Shown in pieces: positions 1 through 11,289 of a stretch of 64,000 bases of DNA; the first letter of the stretch is position 1; every line of letters starts with the position of its first letter. The translations under genes were made by a program, and so were the position numbers. Origin of the DNA: Dipteris shenzhenensis (taxonomy: Eukaryota; Polypodiophyta; Polypodiopsida; Gleicheniales). The stretch is from NCBI GenBank assembly GCA_047967505.1, contig CM106539.1, one strand, 5' to 3'. Below the pieces are notes generated by a model, which was given only the letters and a program-made list of their open reading frames with translations, ran no database searches and was not told the origin of the DNA.

Positions 1-378
1 ATGTACTTCAAATATATGATAATTATTAGTAGCCAAACCACCATTTCTATGCAGTTTCATATAGAGCACCATCACCAATGTAGACCTGCAATACTATGCT
101 ATAATCATGTTCAATGTCAAGGCAATGCTACAAATCTTTATTAATGATTACATACATCCATAGTCAAGTTCTGTCTTAATCAAAAGAGTACTTTAACTAT
201 ATGATAGCTGTTAGGAGCCAAACCATTTCTATGCAAATTCATATCATGGGAATATACAACCCTACCATCAATCCACTTGCAATATTATGCTATAATCCTA
301 TTCAATGTTGAGGTGACACTACAAATCTTTATCAATGATCTGTACATACATAGAGTGATGTCATGTTTTTATCAAACA
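1..378. repeat. tandem duplication, two ~187-bp copies
   Basis: Two diverged direct copies lie side by side, the second starting near 188. Shared blocks in the same order are AGCCAAACCA, CATTTCTATGCA, ATGCTATAAT, CAATGTTGAGG-like, CTACAAATCTTTAT and AATGAT. The first copy may extend left of the window. No coding potential is recognisable. Confidence 0.6.
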
Positions 379-3090
379 ATATAGTACAATGTCATTCAAT
401 GAGAGGTTGTAGACAAACTCGTCTTAACTTAACTTTATAATTATGAAAGTACTCCCTTTTCTTGCTCGCTAGTAGGTCTTGCTTGCTTTACTTCGCTCAC
501 TTGATCAACTACCTCCATTGAAGGTGGCAACATCTTCTCATTGTCAAAGTCTTCACTATGGATCTCTTCTTAGCCAAGCCCTTGCATATCCCTACCTTTG
601 AGTACCACTTCTATATGCCCTTTCTATGTCAACAAGAAAAAACCTCATCAACATGCTCTACATAAGAGATGTTTAAGCAACCATGATCATATGAACAAGG
701 ACCCAACCTTACCAAGTGCACCACCAACAAACATAACAACTAATGTGCTTGGCCACATCTTCAATTGATTTCTCTTCATGCTTTCGGTCAACATGATCCA
801 CAAAGTGCTGCCCTTGGTTTTATAAACCTTCCACCAATTGCTCTACCATTGTTTGCATCCTACACTACTACCTCATTTCCTTGCAATCAACCATTTCTCT
901 TTCTTGCCCCAACAATCTCACAATGCCTTCTCCATCAATGCAAGTTGGAGATGAAGTTAGTAAGCATGAAACTTTGTGAGTCAAACTCTCCTATCCTAGA
1001 GGCTAAGCTAGTCGAAGAAGATTCCATCTTCACAAATTCTCACCAAGTCAAAACTTGTTTCAATACCACTTCAAAAGAATATGTAACTAAATCCAACTAC
1101 TAATGAATTTGAGAAACACAAGCATCAACTAGAATAAACAATTACCACCCACATGCGCATGCACACACGACCTTATGTATTCAAACTTTAAGTGATGATC
1201 TTGTTGAAGCCATACTGCCATAACACATCGTGGGAGAGTATCTAGTGACATACTCAAAAGATCATGCAATTATCCTAGCTCGAGATTTCAATGCCCGAAC
1301 AAGATTAAGGCAAGCTATGGTCCTGCCATCTCTCAATTCCTTTTACAAACAAACTAAATAACAAAATTCCAATGCCAAGTGGAAACACGATCCTTGCTCA
1401 ACAAGGCACGTCACAATTACAACTTGTTAAGGTCATCTTTCATCCTATCAACACACCCTTCTATGCATGTATGTGGACTTGCGGCCCTTCACTAACCAAT
1501 CAAAGACTATCACCACTTTAAACAGGCTCCAACATAAAGCAATCAACCTTTTAATCCAAATATGTACTTGAATGGTTAGTTGTAGTGAAGGGTGGTTATT
1601 TTGAATTGCCCATAAACTTTCTAGCATGTAATTGTACATTAAAAAATGTTCCAAATTGCACATATGAGCTGCAAAAACCATACATATATATCACATAGTT
1701 GTGCGCATCATGATGATCAATGCAATCATAGTTGCTATTTGTATAAATCCATGATTTTGTTTTTCATGGCAACCAAGAAATGAGAAGGAAACTACCATAG
1801 CACTAACACGTTTGACCTCAAACATTAAAAACAATTAGTATCCAACTTAGATAAAATGAGACCTATAATATTGGCAAGTATAAGCGCACTGGAATTTGTC
1901 TTCCCAATCGTCCATTCGGAATATACATAGAAATTGTACACCATCTCCTTTACAAATGAATAGAACAAGTAACACATCAAAGTATGCAATCCTGGGTAGT
2001 AGGACACATACCTAGGCAGATAACTTTGATTAGACAATGCTTCACACAAGTCGGGCATCATTGACATGCTGCAAAGAAGGTGATTCAAGATTAGAGGAAA
2101 CTACAAGCACAACTAAGCTTTTGCCAACCTTCTTGCATCCATATTTCAAGAAAGGTGTTCCTTTAAAGTTTCTCTAAAGGATATGGAGCATTAATGTTTA
2201 CAATGTGAGGTGGATCACTAAAACTTATGTGTGCATTCTAACAGTGTAAAACATGTCACTTGAACTAGATGACATCCACATGAGTTTAAATGATTCACTT
2301 CACTTTCTCAAAATGAAAAACATAAAAGTATACATCTTCAAGAAGATCACTGAAAAAAGTTAAGGGTGACAATGCAAGAAAATAACTCCAACTTTGATAA
2401 CGTGGTGTATGAAAAAATCCCTCTTGCCGTTGTGTTACCTGTTTTGGCCTCCATCATTATTACACAAGGGCCAAATATAATACCTCAGTGTTCATCTCCT
2501 TCAATTCATATTTACATACTGATATAAATATGACTGTACACGATGTACAAAGAATATTCTCAGTGCCGTGGCTCAATCTTGGATTTCCCCTCAAAGAATA
2601 CCCCAATCATTCCTTCCAGATCTTTAGCTATGAACCTTATATATTTATGAGGATTTTTACCACTCTCCATCAAAGACCTACAGCATTAGAGACGAAGCAT
2701 TAGGAATCATCAACAAATAAGGTATATTAATTGAGATGCATGCAGAATTATATGGTAATCCATTCTAAGGTCACTGTACCCAAAATGCTTCAAGAAGGAC
2801 CGATAAGCTAGTAAGAGCACTTCTGCGACAAGCAGACAAACAGACTCCCGCAGCTCAAGGCCCATGACAAACCGCTAGATTGCCTCTGATGCAACTCCTC
2901 AAATTGCAAGTTGAAAGTCTTAAATCTGGTTACAGAGAAATGATTCACTTTAACATGTTAAATCTCAACTTACAGGAGTCTCACCAAACTGTGAGAATTA
3001 TCTGTTGTTAAAAAGATAATGCAAAAAGAAAAAGCAAATGTTTACCCAAGAAGGGATGCACATGAAATCCAAAACTAAGATACATTCGAT
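379..3090. other. gene-poor stretch, no gene recognised
   Basis: This AT-rich stretch contains only short open frames, the longest 112 codons at 765-1103 on the plus strand. None shows a recognisable domain, and none continues across plausible splice sites into a longer protein. It may be old, decayed transposon or intergenic DNA. Confidence 0.5.
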
Positions 3091-3094
3091 TGCA

Positions 3095-3375
3095 AAATTA
3101 TCTAGGCATGCATTTCACATCAAGTCTGGTAAATGTTACACCAGCACCTCTAGTCACGACAAGAAAGTGGTAGAAATTTGAAAACTTTGATTGGTGACAA
3201 GGCCAAATGTGAATACACTCACCACAAATAAGATCCGAATTCGCCAGGCATCCATTTCACATTCGGTCCTTTTCAGGTGTCATAAAGGTAGGTGACTCCT
3301 CGCTAGCACCATAGGACAAGACAACAATGGTAGAATTTTTGTAAACTTGACTGGTGAAAGACCCAACCAAATCCT
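3095..3375. repeat. degenerate ~145-bp tandem duplication
   Basis: Two diverged direct copies begin near 3100 and 3243. They share GGCAT-CATTTCACAT, a run resembling AGCACC followed by GACAAGA, then GTGGTAGAA/ATGGTAGAA and TTGA(C/T)TGGTGA. The function is unknown and the region is non-coding. Confidence 0.5.
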
Positions 3376-4941
3376 ATCAAGAGATGAGAGGTGTCTAGAC
3401 TTCCCATTCAGTAGACAGACAAGTGTAGGATGTGTCACATCTGTGTATGAATGTTCTCACAGACCCTTCCCATGAAGGAAATATCATCTTGTAGATTACT
3501 CATACAAACAAAATAGATTATGTGAACATTCATATTTTAGCATAGCGGCAATGGCCTTTCTTTGTGCGACTAGTATCTTTTTATATCAGATAAAATACAC
3601 TATGTAATCACATATAAGAGCACTCATATGTAGGAGGCAGTAGCACTTATATGCGCACATGTAGCTAGCATGGATAGGGCAGAAGATAGTAGCTAGAGAA
3701 TATTATGACATTGGCCCTCTCTATTTTTTTTGGGATGATTTTTGTATTGAACATATATTTTGAAAATAACTATGTGCTTGTATGAAGAACCATGATTGTA
3801 GGAAATGATGACAAGAACTTTGCGACCAAATTGTTGATTAGATGACCTATGGAGTTTGGATGTGGCCCTTGGATCTTGCACTAGCACATGGAAGGGATGA
3901 TGGAGGGAGTGGTCACTAAGGCACTGAAGAAGTACTAGTGCTTTCTTAAAAGACTACAGATAAGGAGCACTTTGCATGACCACAATCAAAAAGAGGGGAC
4001 GAGCATTTTCTGAGTGAAATCTTCCGAGCGTCCGAGCGAAGGAAAAAAAAAGCTTCCAACTATGCATAAATATAGCAAAAATCGATCAGAAGAAAACATA
4101 GTTTCACTTAGAAATATGCAAAGTATTATAGCAATGCCTATTTTATACAAAAATCTTTAGGTGAATCTGTAGGAATGGTGAGAGCATAATGGGATGGCTT
4201 TTGAAGAAACCCACATGTAGAGTAGACTTCTCTATGAAAATTCCCTTATGATCCTTCTTACAACTTTTACTTAATAGGGGGTGACATTGAAAACCCTCTC
4301 TCAACCTATCTTCATGAAAGAGTTTCTTCAAAGAAAACTCATTGAAGCAAGCCATCCAGGTAGTTTCGCCAGCGAAACCCCTTTGAAGCAAGTCTCCCAA
4401 CCTTGGACAACACTTTTAAAAGTGACATAACTTTCATATCCAATGTCCAAATATAGTCATTCAACCACTCAAATTGATCGGAACACCCCATTTGAGCACA
4501 TCTATGAAGTTATATTTTGGAAAATCTTTCATATATAGTATTAAATATTACATGTATTTTATGAGAGTGATATATAAGCCCAAGTTAATACTTATTTATA
4601 GTAATTTAAACTTCTTTAGAAACATGTCCATAAATATGCTATAAAAACACTAAAAAGATATTGCCATATGATATAAATGTGTTAATAAGTAATTATATAT
4701 GCATAGTATTATTACATTGAGAGTGATTATGAGGAATGTTTCTTAAAGGAATCAACACTTTTTTAAGGTAATAACAGGGGTACAAAGGGATGTCTCTAAA
4801 TAAGAAAATTATGTTGTGTAAAAATGAATGAGTGACTAGTCTATATATTTTTATGATAAAGGGATCTAGTTCTAGTGAAAATAAAAGTGTAAAAACCATG
4901 TTTCCTAAAGAAAAACATTTTTAAAAATCTCTTGAAAAACA
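3376..4941. other. intergenic DNA left of the transposon gene
   Basis: No gene is recognised here. Two points stand out. A GAGC-rich cluster (CGAGC, CCGAGCG, CCGAGCG) lies at 4003-4036. A single copy of the palindrome TTTCGC-CA-GCGAAA lies near 4361-4376; the same motif is repeated many times at 8872-10298. This isolated copy hints that transposon-derived sequence extends to about 4.3 kb on the left. Confidence 0.45.
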
Positions 4942-5038
4942 CGCTCGGATAAACCTGCTCATAGGTTTTTGCTCGTAAAATTGACGCAAAAACATACGAG
5001 CATTTTCCGAGCAAAAACATACGAGCGATCTGAGCAGT
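4942..5038. repeat. GCTC/GAGC inverted-repeat cluster
   Basis: The left half carries three GCTC motifs (GCTCGGATAA, TGCTCATAGG, TTGCTCG). The right half carries the reverse-complement type (CGAGC repeated, then TGAGC), so the segment could fold back on itself. The left half closely resembles 17743-17790 in direct orientation. It is a candidate terminal or subterminal repeat of the neighbouring transposon, but its end is not proven. Confidence 0.4.
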
Positions 5039-5456
5039 GGACCTTTAGTTAAGTCTAATTTGATACCTTCAATATATATATTTTTTCAATAAACATCATG
5101 TGCAAAAAAATAAAGTAAAAATAATATTTCTTCCAAACAATTTATAGTCAAATGGTCTAGAATCTCAGGAAGATTGAATTGAGAGACATGGATAGATTTC
5201 TATAAAAGGACCATTCAAACACACCAAAAGGTCACCAAAAACTATAGTGTGGTGAGTAATACATTGTTCATACACAACTCTTAAAGAAGCTGTGGGCAAC
5301 AAAATACTGTTTACATACATATAGCTATATTGTGTCAAGCAAATGACTATCAAAATGCACCCAAAAAGTCAACACAAGCTACAATGGTCATACAATATTT
5401 GTATGCACCTATGCAAGTTCCTTTAATATAACCACAAGTAGAGATAAACGCCCTTC

Positions 5457-8400
5457 TTAGCAAGCAGGTAGAGCTTGGTAGAGTTCTTGCCTACTTAGTG
5501 CAGATTGGTGAATGAACATGTGTATCTTCTCATCTAGACCCAAGTATTGCATATAAATGTAATACAGATGTTTGCATGGGATATATCTGTTTTGCCCTTG
5601 AGAATGGCCCATAAAGTCCAGACATGTGCATGATGGAAACACTGAAACCACAACATTGTACTTGCTCCCTTTTCTACGTGATCCTGGAGTGGAAACTAGG
5701 TACTCCACATGCTCTCTAGGGACAACTATATTAACACTGTGAACAACACATTCCAAGGAAATAGACTTAGCTATCCTTGTTCTCATTTCACATGTCACCT
5801 CAGTTACCCATTCCACAACCATGCCATCCCTTGTGCTCGGTCTACTTGTTAAATCAGCAGATTTGGCCCTAGTGCATTGCTTTTTTAATCTAAATCCTCC
5901 AGCTACTAATAACCTCATTTCTTCCTCATCCAGGCTTGTCCCTTTCTCAATAGGCCACTCCCTCGGCACCTCAGGTGGTTTTCCTTCAATGCAATTTGAT
6001 GGTGTCCATGTGTGGTCCATGTTATCCCCACAAAACCAAATCAATTGCCTTCGAATGCCTGCTTTGGTGTTGATTCTCCCAAAAAAGCTAGGTGCAGGAA
6101 CACCTCTCTTTCCCGTCCTACCCTTGTGATCTATCAATTTGTGGCATTTGATTCCTTTGTCCTCTAAGTATCCTTGACACCTCACCTCACTACCTGCATT
6201 AGTTCTTCTTATAGCCCACATAGTCTTGTGTACTACCTCTTCTTCAACATATTGATTTGTTTTCAAGATTGGCGTGGTATTTTGTTTTCTCTTTCTTGGC
6301 TGATTTACATACTGGTATTCTGGACGATGTGAATCATTTGCATACACTGCTTCTGAGAAAGATTTTGACCGCTTCCTTCTCACAGTCTTCAAATCACCCA
6401 TACAATCTTGACCTCCAATAGTTGCATCCACCTTGCTAGCCACCTCATTACTGAGATCAATGAACTTGCATGAGTTGCTCCCTATGTCCCCATAAGAGTG
6501 CCTTCGAGATAGCTTTTCCAAACTAGGTCCACAACCCAAGTGTAGTCCCTTTAGATATTCTGTGTATCTTGCAGTTTGCAGCAAAGCACCCGTCATATCT
6601 GTCTCACAAGCATTTTTTAGTGTGACATATTTCACTCCGTCATTCGATGCCAACCAACTTCCATGGACTGACTCTGCAAGGTTGGCTCTAGGAACTAAAA
6701 ACTGGTCAGATCCCTCCATGCCCTGTGCCACAACATAGATTAGTTTCCAATAATCAAAAAACAATAAAGTTGTGAATGAAATAACAATAGACCTACCTTG
6801 AGAATGTATTCTCCCCAATGAGCCACTCTTGCATGCCACCACACAATCCATGTTTCTAAAATGGAGATGTCCTTCTTATGTGCATGATGCTTGAACCACG
6901 AACGGAGGTTTTTCAACTCGATGTCTGCAGCTTCTTGAGATGGAGCATTCTTCCACTGTCTACACCTTAGCTTGAACTCCTCACGATCAAATGATGGAAG
7001 GAACTTAGCATGGTTTTCCAAGCTTTGCTCCCAATGGAATAAGCAAGATCTCTCTTTTTCTTTGAGCACCTTATTGGCATCACCATTGAATACCATTCTA
7101 ATTGCACGCCAATTTGCTTGTGCCTCATCAGCCATAAACCCTTTAAATTGAGGCTTTGGGAATCCCTCCTTCTCCATGACTCTATTTAACATTTCCCAAA
7201 AAAGGATCTGGGCTTCTGTATCCTCAACCTTGAAATCCCCAATAGCAATAGTCTGTAGCTCTTGAACAAAAGGGTTGTAAACATGGCATGCCATTGTATT
7301 CCAATCATGCATACGTTTGACAAAATCAAAGCAAACCCAGCACGATCCTAACTCTCCACCTGGCCTCATCTTGTTCACTAGATCAACACCACTACCATGT
7401 CCCTTGGTAGACATCTTGAAAACATGACATCTTTCAAATGAAGAAAATTCAAGTTGTCCAGGGAACACCATGCTCTGAAAATAATCATATACACACTTTC
7501 TTTTCAGTTGTAAAAGAGCATCATAACCATCTGCAAAGGATCCACTTTCAATTTGGGCCTCCCTTTTCCAACGTGCGAGCCTACAGTTAAGAACATGTAG
7601 CATCAAAATCCCATTACTTATTTTTCAAAAAAACTTGAGTACTTTTAATCACATTAAAAGGACAAGTATGCACATACCTTCTCTTGTCCAAAGTTGGAGT
7701 AATCTTCTCTAGTAATGATGTCAATTCAGCATCACTCATGGCTTTCGGATCATCTTGAATGACGGCATCCAATATTATTTTCTTTGCTAATGTTTTTTGC
7801 AAGGCTTTAGGTCTTCCCATCCCATCTATTTGTATGAGCTTAGTCAACCTAGCCTTAACTTCCTTCACAGCACCTCTAGAACTTCCTTCACCAACGGGAT
7901 GCAAATGATACCCTGAGTGTATAACACACCTCTTAAATTGTGTATCACCCTTGGGGTGTGGGTAACATAAGAATAGCCTACATGGGCACTCTTGCTCGCA
8001 GAAAGGACGAGCACCACAATGCAAACACTTAAGAGTACTATTTTCGCCAACATATGATCTTTGAGGACACACTCGTGAAAGTCTCCCTTGCCAATGCTTC
8101 TCATTGGCCTCTTTGGTTCTCTCCAAGTAAGGACAAAATATGTTTTTGCATTGTAGATGCCCACCACATCTTCGAATTCTAACTAAACCATCAAATCCTG
8201 TCATATTACTTGTTATATCATCCGTCCAAACATGGCTGTCGTATTTGGTTTCTGTCCCCTCAGCACGGTTAGGGAGGTCCGAAGCGGGAAGCTCAAACAA
8301 AATATTGCCATCATACTTTACTGGAAGTGCATCAACTTCTTGTATTGTTGTTACAATGTCCATAGCTTTTTTGAGTGCACTTCTTGCAGGAAGGTTTTTC

Positions 8401-8738
8401 AAGAGAGGAACCAAACTCATGGTCTTATCGGATTGTTCATCTACTTGTTTTTTATCCGACACTTCCTTACTGATTTCTGTCAAAAGCTTTACACCTCTAA
8501 CAATGAAGGTGGTTCCAAACTGAGTGTCAAGATGAAACAAGGACTCCTCACCTACAAAGGGAACCTCAAAGGACAAGTCGTCACACTTGCTATCAAGTAG
8601 TTGATGCAAAGAGATTGAGCTCGGTGAAAGTCCAAATGCTAAGTGAAGGTATTCCCTACTAATGCGTGCAACACCATTCGTTGTTGCAACTTGCAGTGTC
8701 TTCGACCTATTGTCATTGGACACAATTGCAAAATCCAT
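5457..8738 (-). CDS. MULE-like transposase, SWIM zinc finger, 3 exons
   Basis: Likely transposase, acting in the nucleus on the ends of its own element. Exons on the minus strand are 8738-7678, 7580-6797 and 6722-5457. Introns of 97 and 74 bp both obey GT-AG, and the joined frame is open for 1036 residues. Residues 191-280 form a Cys/His-rich region (C191, C197, C202, C224, C238, C241, C271, H274, H278 and others) resembling WRKY-GCM1-type transposon zinc domains. The RNase-H-like core has FDFVK (D439), IGDF-ED (469-474), MADEA (D505) and SCLFHWEQS, which gives the C-x2-H (C533, H536) typical of MULE transposases. Basic runs RRKRSK and RKRK could be nuclear signals. The C-terminal SWIM finger is CTC at 980-982 and PCKH at 997-1000. 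The start at 8738 is the first ATG of the open frame. No disabling mutation was seen, so it may be recently active. The exact superfamily is inferred. Confidence 0.8.
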
Positions 8739-8909
8739 TGAAGGAGGAAGGTCGAAGGGAAACGGAAGTGGAAGAAAGGAGGGTGGAGAGGGAGAGGAAG
8801 AAGAAGAGGCAGAGGCAAAGAAAGAGAAACTAGTTCAGAGAAAGAGAAGGGGAGGCAGAGAAGACTAGTTTCGTTGGCACTAGTTTCGCTGGCGAAACTA
8901 GTGAACATG

Positions 8910-9062
8910 CCTACGCCTACGCCTACGCCCACGCCCACGCCTACGCCCACGTCCACGCCTAGTTTCGGTGAACACGCTCACGCCTACGCCTACGCCTACG
9001 CCTACGCCCACGTCCATGCCTACACCTATGCCTATGCCTACGCCCACGCCTACGCCTACGCC
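8910..9062. repeat. CCTACG/CCCACG hexanucleotide repeat
   Basis: Runs of CCTACG with CCCACG, CCCACGT and CCTATG variants occupy the interval, interrupted near 8959-8981 by a piece of the CTAGTTTCG-type sequence. The period of six leaves the plus strand open as a Pro/Thr or Ala/Tyr repeat, which is a simple-repeat artefact and not a gene. Confidence 0.8.
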
Positions 9063-9511
9063 TTCACTAGTTTCACTGGCGAAACTAGCCAGCGAAACTA
9101 GTGTTCACTAGTTTCGCCAGTTTCGCCAGCGAAACTAGTGTTCACTAGTTTCGCTGGCGAAACTAGTGGCGTGGCGAACTAGTTTCGCCAGCGAAACTAG
9201 TGTTCACTAGTTTCGCTGGCGAAACTAGTGGCGTGGCGAACTAGTTTCGCCAGCTAAACTAGTATTCACTAGTTTCGTTAGGAGCATCTGTTGTGTTTCC
9301 TGCCGTCGTTAGTTTGAGTTTTCTCTAGTTTGCTATCTCTAATATGTTTCGTTTTGTTTCTAACAGTCTGCAATCATGTATCTCATGTACTATACTAACG
9401 AAAATGGCGAGAATGTTTACACGTTGCAGGTATTTCCTCTGAAGTATAAATATTTTGGCGGGTCGGTTTTGCCCGTAATCTGTTTGTGTTTGTTGTCAAA
9501 TTCTTAGGGAT

Positions 9512-9843
9512 GCTAGTTTTCATAATGCTTTTCGGGCCAATGCCTACGCCTTCACTAGTTTCGCTGGCGAAACTAGTGGCGGAAACTAGTGTTCACTCAC
9601 TAGTGAACACTAGTTTCTACACTAGTTTCTAGTGTAGAAACTAGTGTTCACTAGTGAGTGAACACTAGTTTCCGCCACTAGTTTTCATAATGCTTTTCGG
9701 GCCAATGCCTACGCCTTCACTAGTTTCGCTGGCGAAACTAGTGGCGGAAACTAGTGTTCACTCACTAGTGAACACTAGTTTCTACACTAGTTTCTAGTGT
9801 AGAAACTAGTGTTCACTAGTGAGTGAACACTAGTTTCCGCCAC
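9512..9843. repeat. 166-bp tandem duplication, each copy with a 55-bp-arm perfect hairpin
   Basis: The block beginning CTAGTTTTCATAATGC at 9512 recurs at 9678 with essentially identical sequence. Each copy contains a long perfect inverted repeat. In the first copy the arms are 9570-9624 and 9630-9684 around a 5-base GTTTC loop. The arms are built from ACTAGTGTTCACT-type pieces of the surrounding array. Such near-identity implies recent duplication or conversion. Confidence 0.75.
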
Positions 9844-10544
9844 TAGTTTCGCCAGCGAAACTAGTGTTCACTAGTTTCGCTGGCGAAACTAGTTCGCCAC
9901 TATTTTCAGTGGTGAAGTTCACAACTAGTTTCGCCAGCGAAACTAGTTGTGAACACTAGTTTCGAAACTAGTGTTCACTAGTTTCGCTCAAAACTAGTTG
10001 TGAACACTAGTTTCGAAACTAGTGTTCACAACTAGTTTCGCTGGCGAAACTAATTCTGAACACTAGTTTCGAAACTAGTGTTCACTAGTTTCGCTGGCGA
10101 AACTAGTTCACCACTGAAAATAGTGGCGAACTAGTTTCGCCAGCGAAACTAGTGTTCACTAGTTTCGCTGGCGAAACTAGTTCACCACTGAAAATAGTGG
10201 CGAACTAGTTTCGCCAGCGAAACTAGTGAACACTAGTTTCGCTGGCGAAACTAGACTAGTGTTCACTAGTTTCGCCGGCGAAACTAGTGTTCACTAGTGT
10301 TCTCTGTCTTGCTGCCCATGTGAAGCTCTGTCTCCTCCATCGTTCCCTTCTCCCTCCTCCCCCTTGTTGCATTTGTAGATCTAGGCTGCCTTCTTCCGCC
10401 TTCCCTCGCTTAATTCTCCATTAGCTGGATTTTGCTCGAAATAGTTTCCCTTTCCAGCTAGCTGCCCGCGCCTTTGGAAGCTTTGGGCATCATCCGCAGG
10501 CTCTCTAAAGCAGCGCTCATAGGAATTCTTCCCTTCTCTCAGAT

Positions 10545-10815
10545 ATATATCTGCATTCTTGGGTTTGTTTTTCTCTTTGTCACGTTGCCTCCTTATCTCT
10601 GTCAGGATCGCTTGAGTTGCTTTGGTGACGCCTTGGAAGAATTGGCGCACAAATCAGTACAGATAGGATTTTTTTTGCGTCTCTGTCAAGCTGCCTCCTT
10701 GGCTCTGCGAGGATCGCTTGAGTTCCGTTGGTGACGCCTTGGAAGAATTGGCAGCACGAATCAGCGCAAATAGGAAATTTTCGCGTCTCTGCGACATCTG
10801 CATTCTTGAATTTGT
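10545..10815. repeat. ~106-bp tandem repeat, 2-3 imperfect copies
   Basis: AGGATCGCTTGAGTT recurs at 10604 and 10710, followed in both copies by GGTGACGCCTTGGAAGAATT and a related tail. Another partial match (ATCTGCATTCTTG, then CTGCCTCCTT-like sequence) precedes and follows. Open frames across it are probably by-products. Confidence 0.65.
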
Positions 10816-10899
10816 TGATCACGAACTTTTCTCCTTGAAAGCTCCCTGTCTTGCTGCCCCCCGACTCCCCCCTCCATCACTTCGTCTCCTCCGGTCTCG

Positions 10900-11285
10900 C
10901 GCTTCGCAAACGCCTACGCCCTCGCCGTTCCCACCGCCCTTCTCCTATCTTAGGTCATGTCTCCTACCTCGACAATTCTGGCACCGAAGTCTACCTCTCT
11001 GCCCTCGTCGGCTCATCTTCACCCTCGACACCGGTAGCGAGCTCTGTTGGACCGGCTGCTCGCCTAGTTGCAAACCGTGTGACCTACGTGGCCCGCTCTT
11101 TCGCCCCGCCCACTCCTCCTCCTACAAGCGGGTGCCGTGCACGTCCCCCCTCTGCTTGAACAGCTCAGGCTTCACTGGGGGACAGTGCAGCAATGACTCG
11201 GCTAAGTCTTGCTCGTTTAAGCTGCAATGCGCAGACGGCTCGCATGAAGTTGGCTACCTGTCTGCCACAGAAAGAGCGCAACATC
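10900..11285 (+). pseudogene. captured fragment of a plant aspartic protease (A1, nepenthesin/CND41-like)
   Basis: One frame reads SYLDNSGTEVYLSALVGS at about 10959-11015. After a frame change the sequence continues as FTLDTGSELCW, with the catalytic DTG at 11027-11035, then SSSYKRVPCTSPLC, GGQCSND and CSFKLQCADGS. This order is that of the first catalytic half of plant A1 pepsin-like proteases, including the Cys-rich insert. The second DTG/DSG half and the signal peptide are absent and the frame is broken, so it is a non-functional fragment. The local GC-rich composition differs from its surroundings. It lies inside the transposon, which matches host-gene capture as known for Pack-MULEs. The family call is fairly sure; the donor gene is unknown. 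Confidence 0.75.
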
Positions 11286-11289
11286 TTCT

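Larger units (their letters stand above)
8872..10298. repeat. array of 24-bp palindromes (ACTAGTTTCGC-nn-GCGAAACTAGT)
   Basis: The core TTTCGC-CA/TG-GCGAAA is a 6-bp-arm inverted repeat with a 2-bp centre, usually flanked by ACTAGT on both sides to give 11-bp arms. By eye I count about 16 exact cores here plus several one- or two-base variants, such as TTTCGC-CG-GCGAAA near 10275. The linkers GTGTTCACTAGT and ACTAGTGAACAC also pair with each other. This is not a CRISPR: there are no unique spacers, and the units are self-complementary. The array lies between the transposase and the ParB-like gene, so protein-binding sites or foldback ends are both possible. Confidence 0.8.

Noticed and set aside
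765-1103. 112-codon plus-strand frame as a small gene
   Set aside because: No recognisable domain, low-complexity hydrophobic composition, no supporting splice or start context.
8140-8600. Two plus-strand open frames of 122-127 codons
   Set aside because: They are antisense to exon 1 of the transposase and show no domain of their own.
8872-10298. CRISPR-like repeat array
   Set aside because: Units are self-complementary with repeated, not unique, linkers; there are no cas genes and the context is a plant nuclear transposon.
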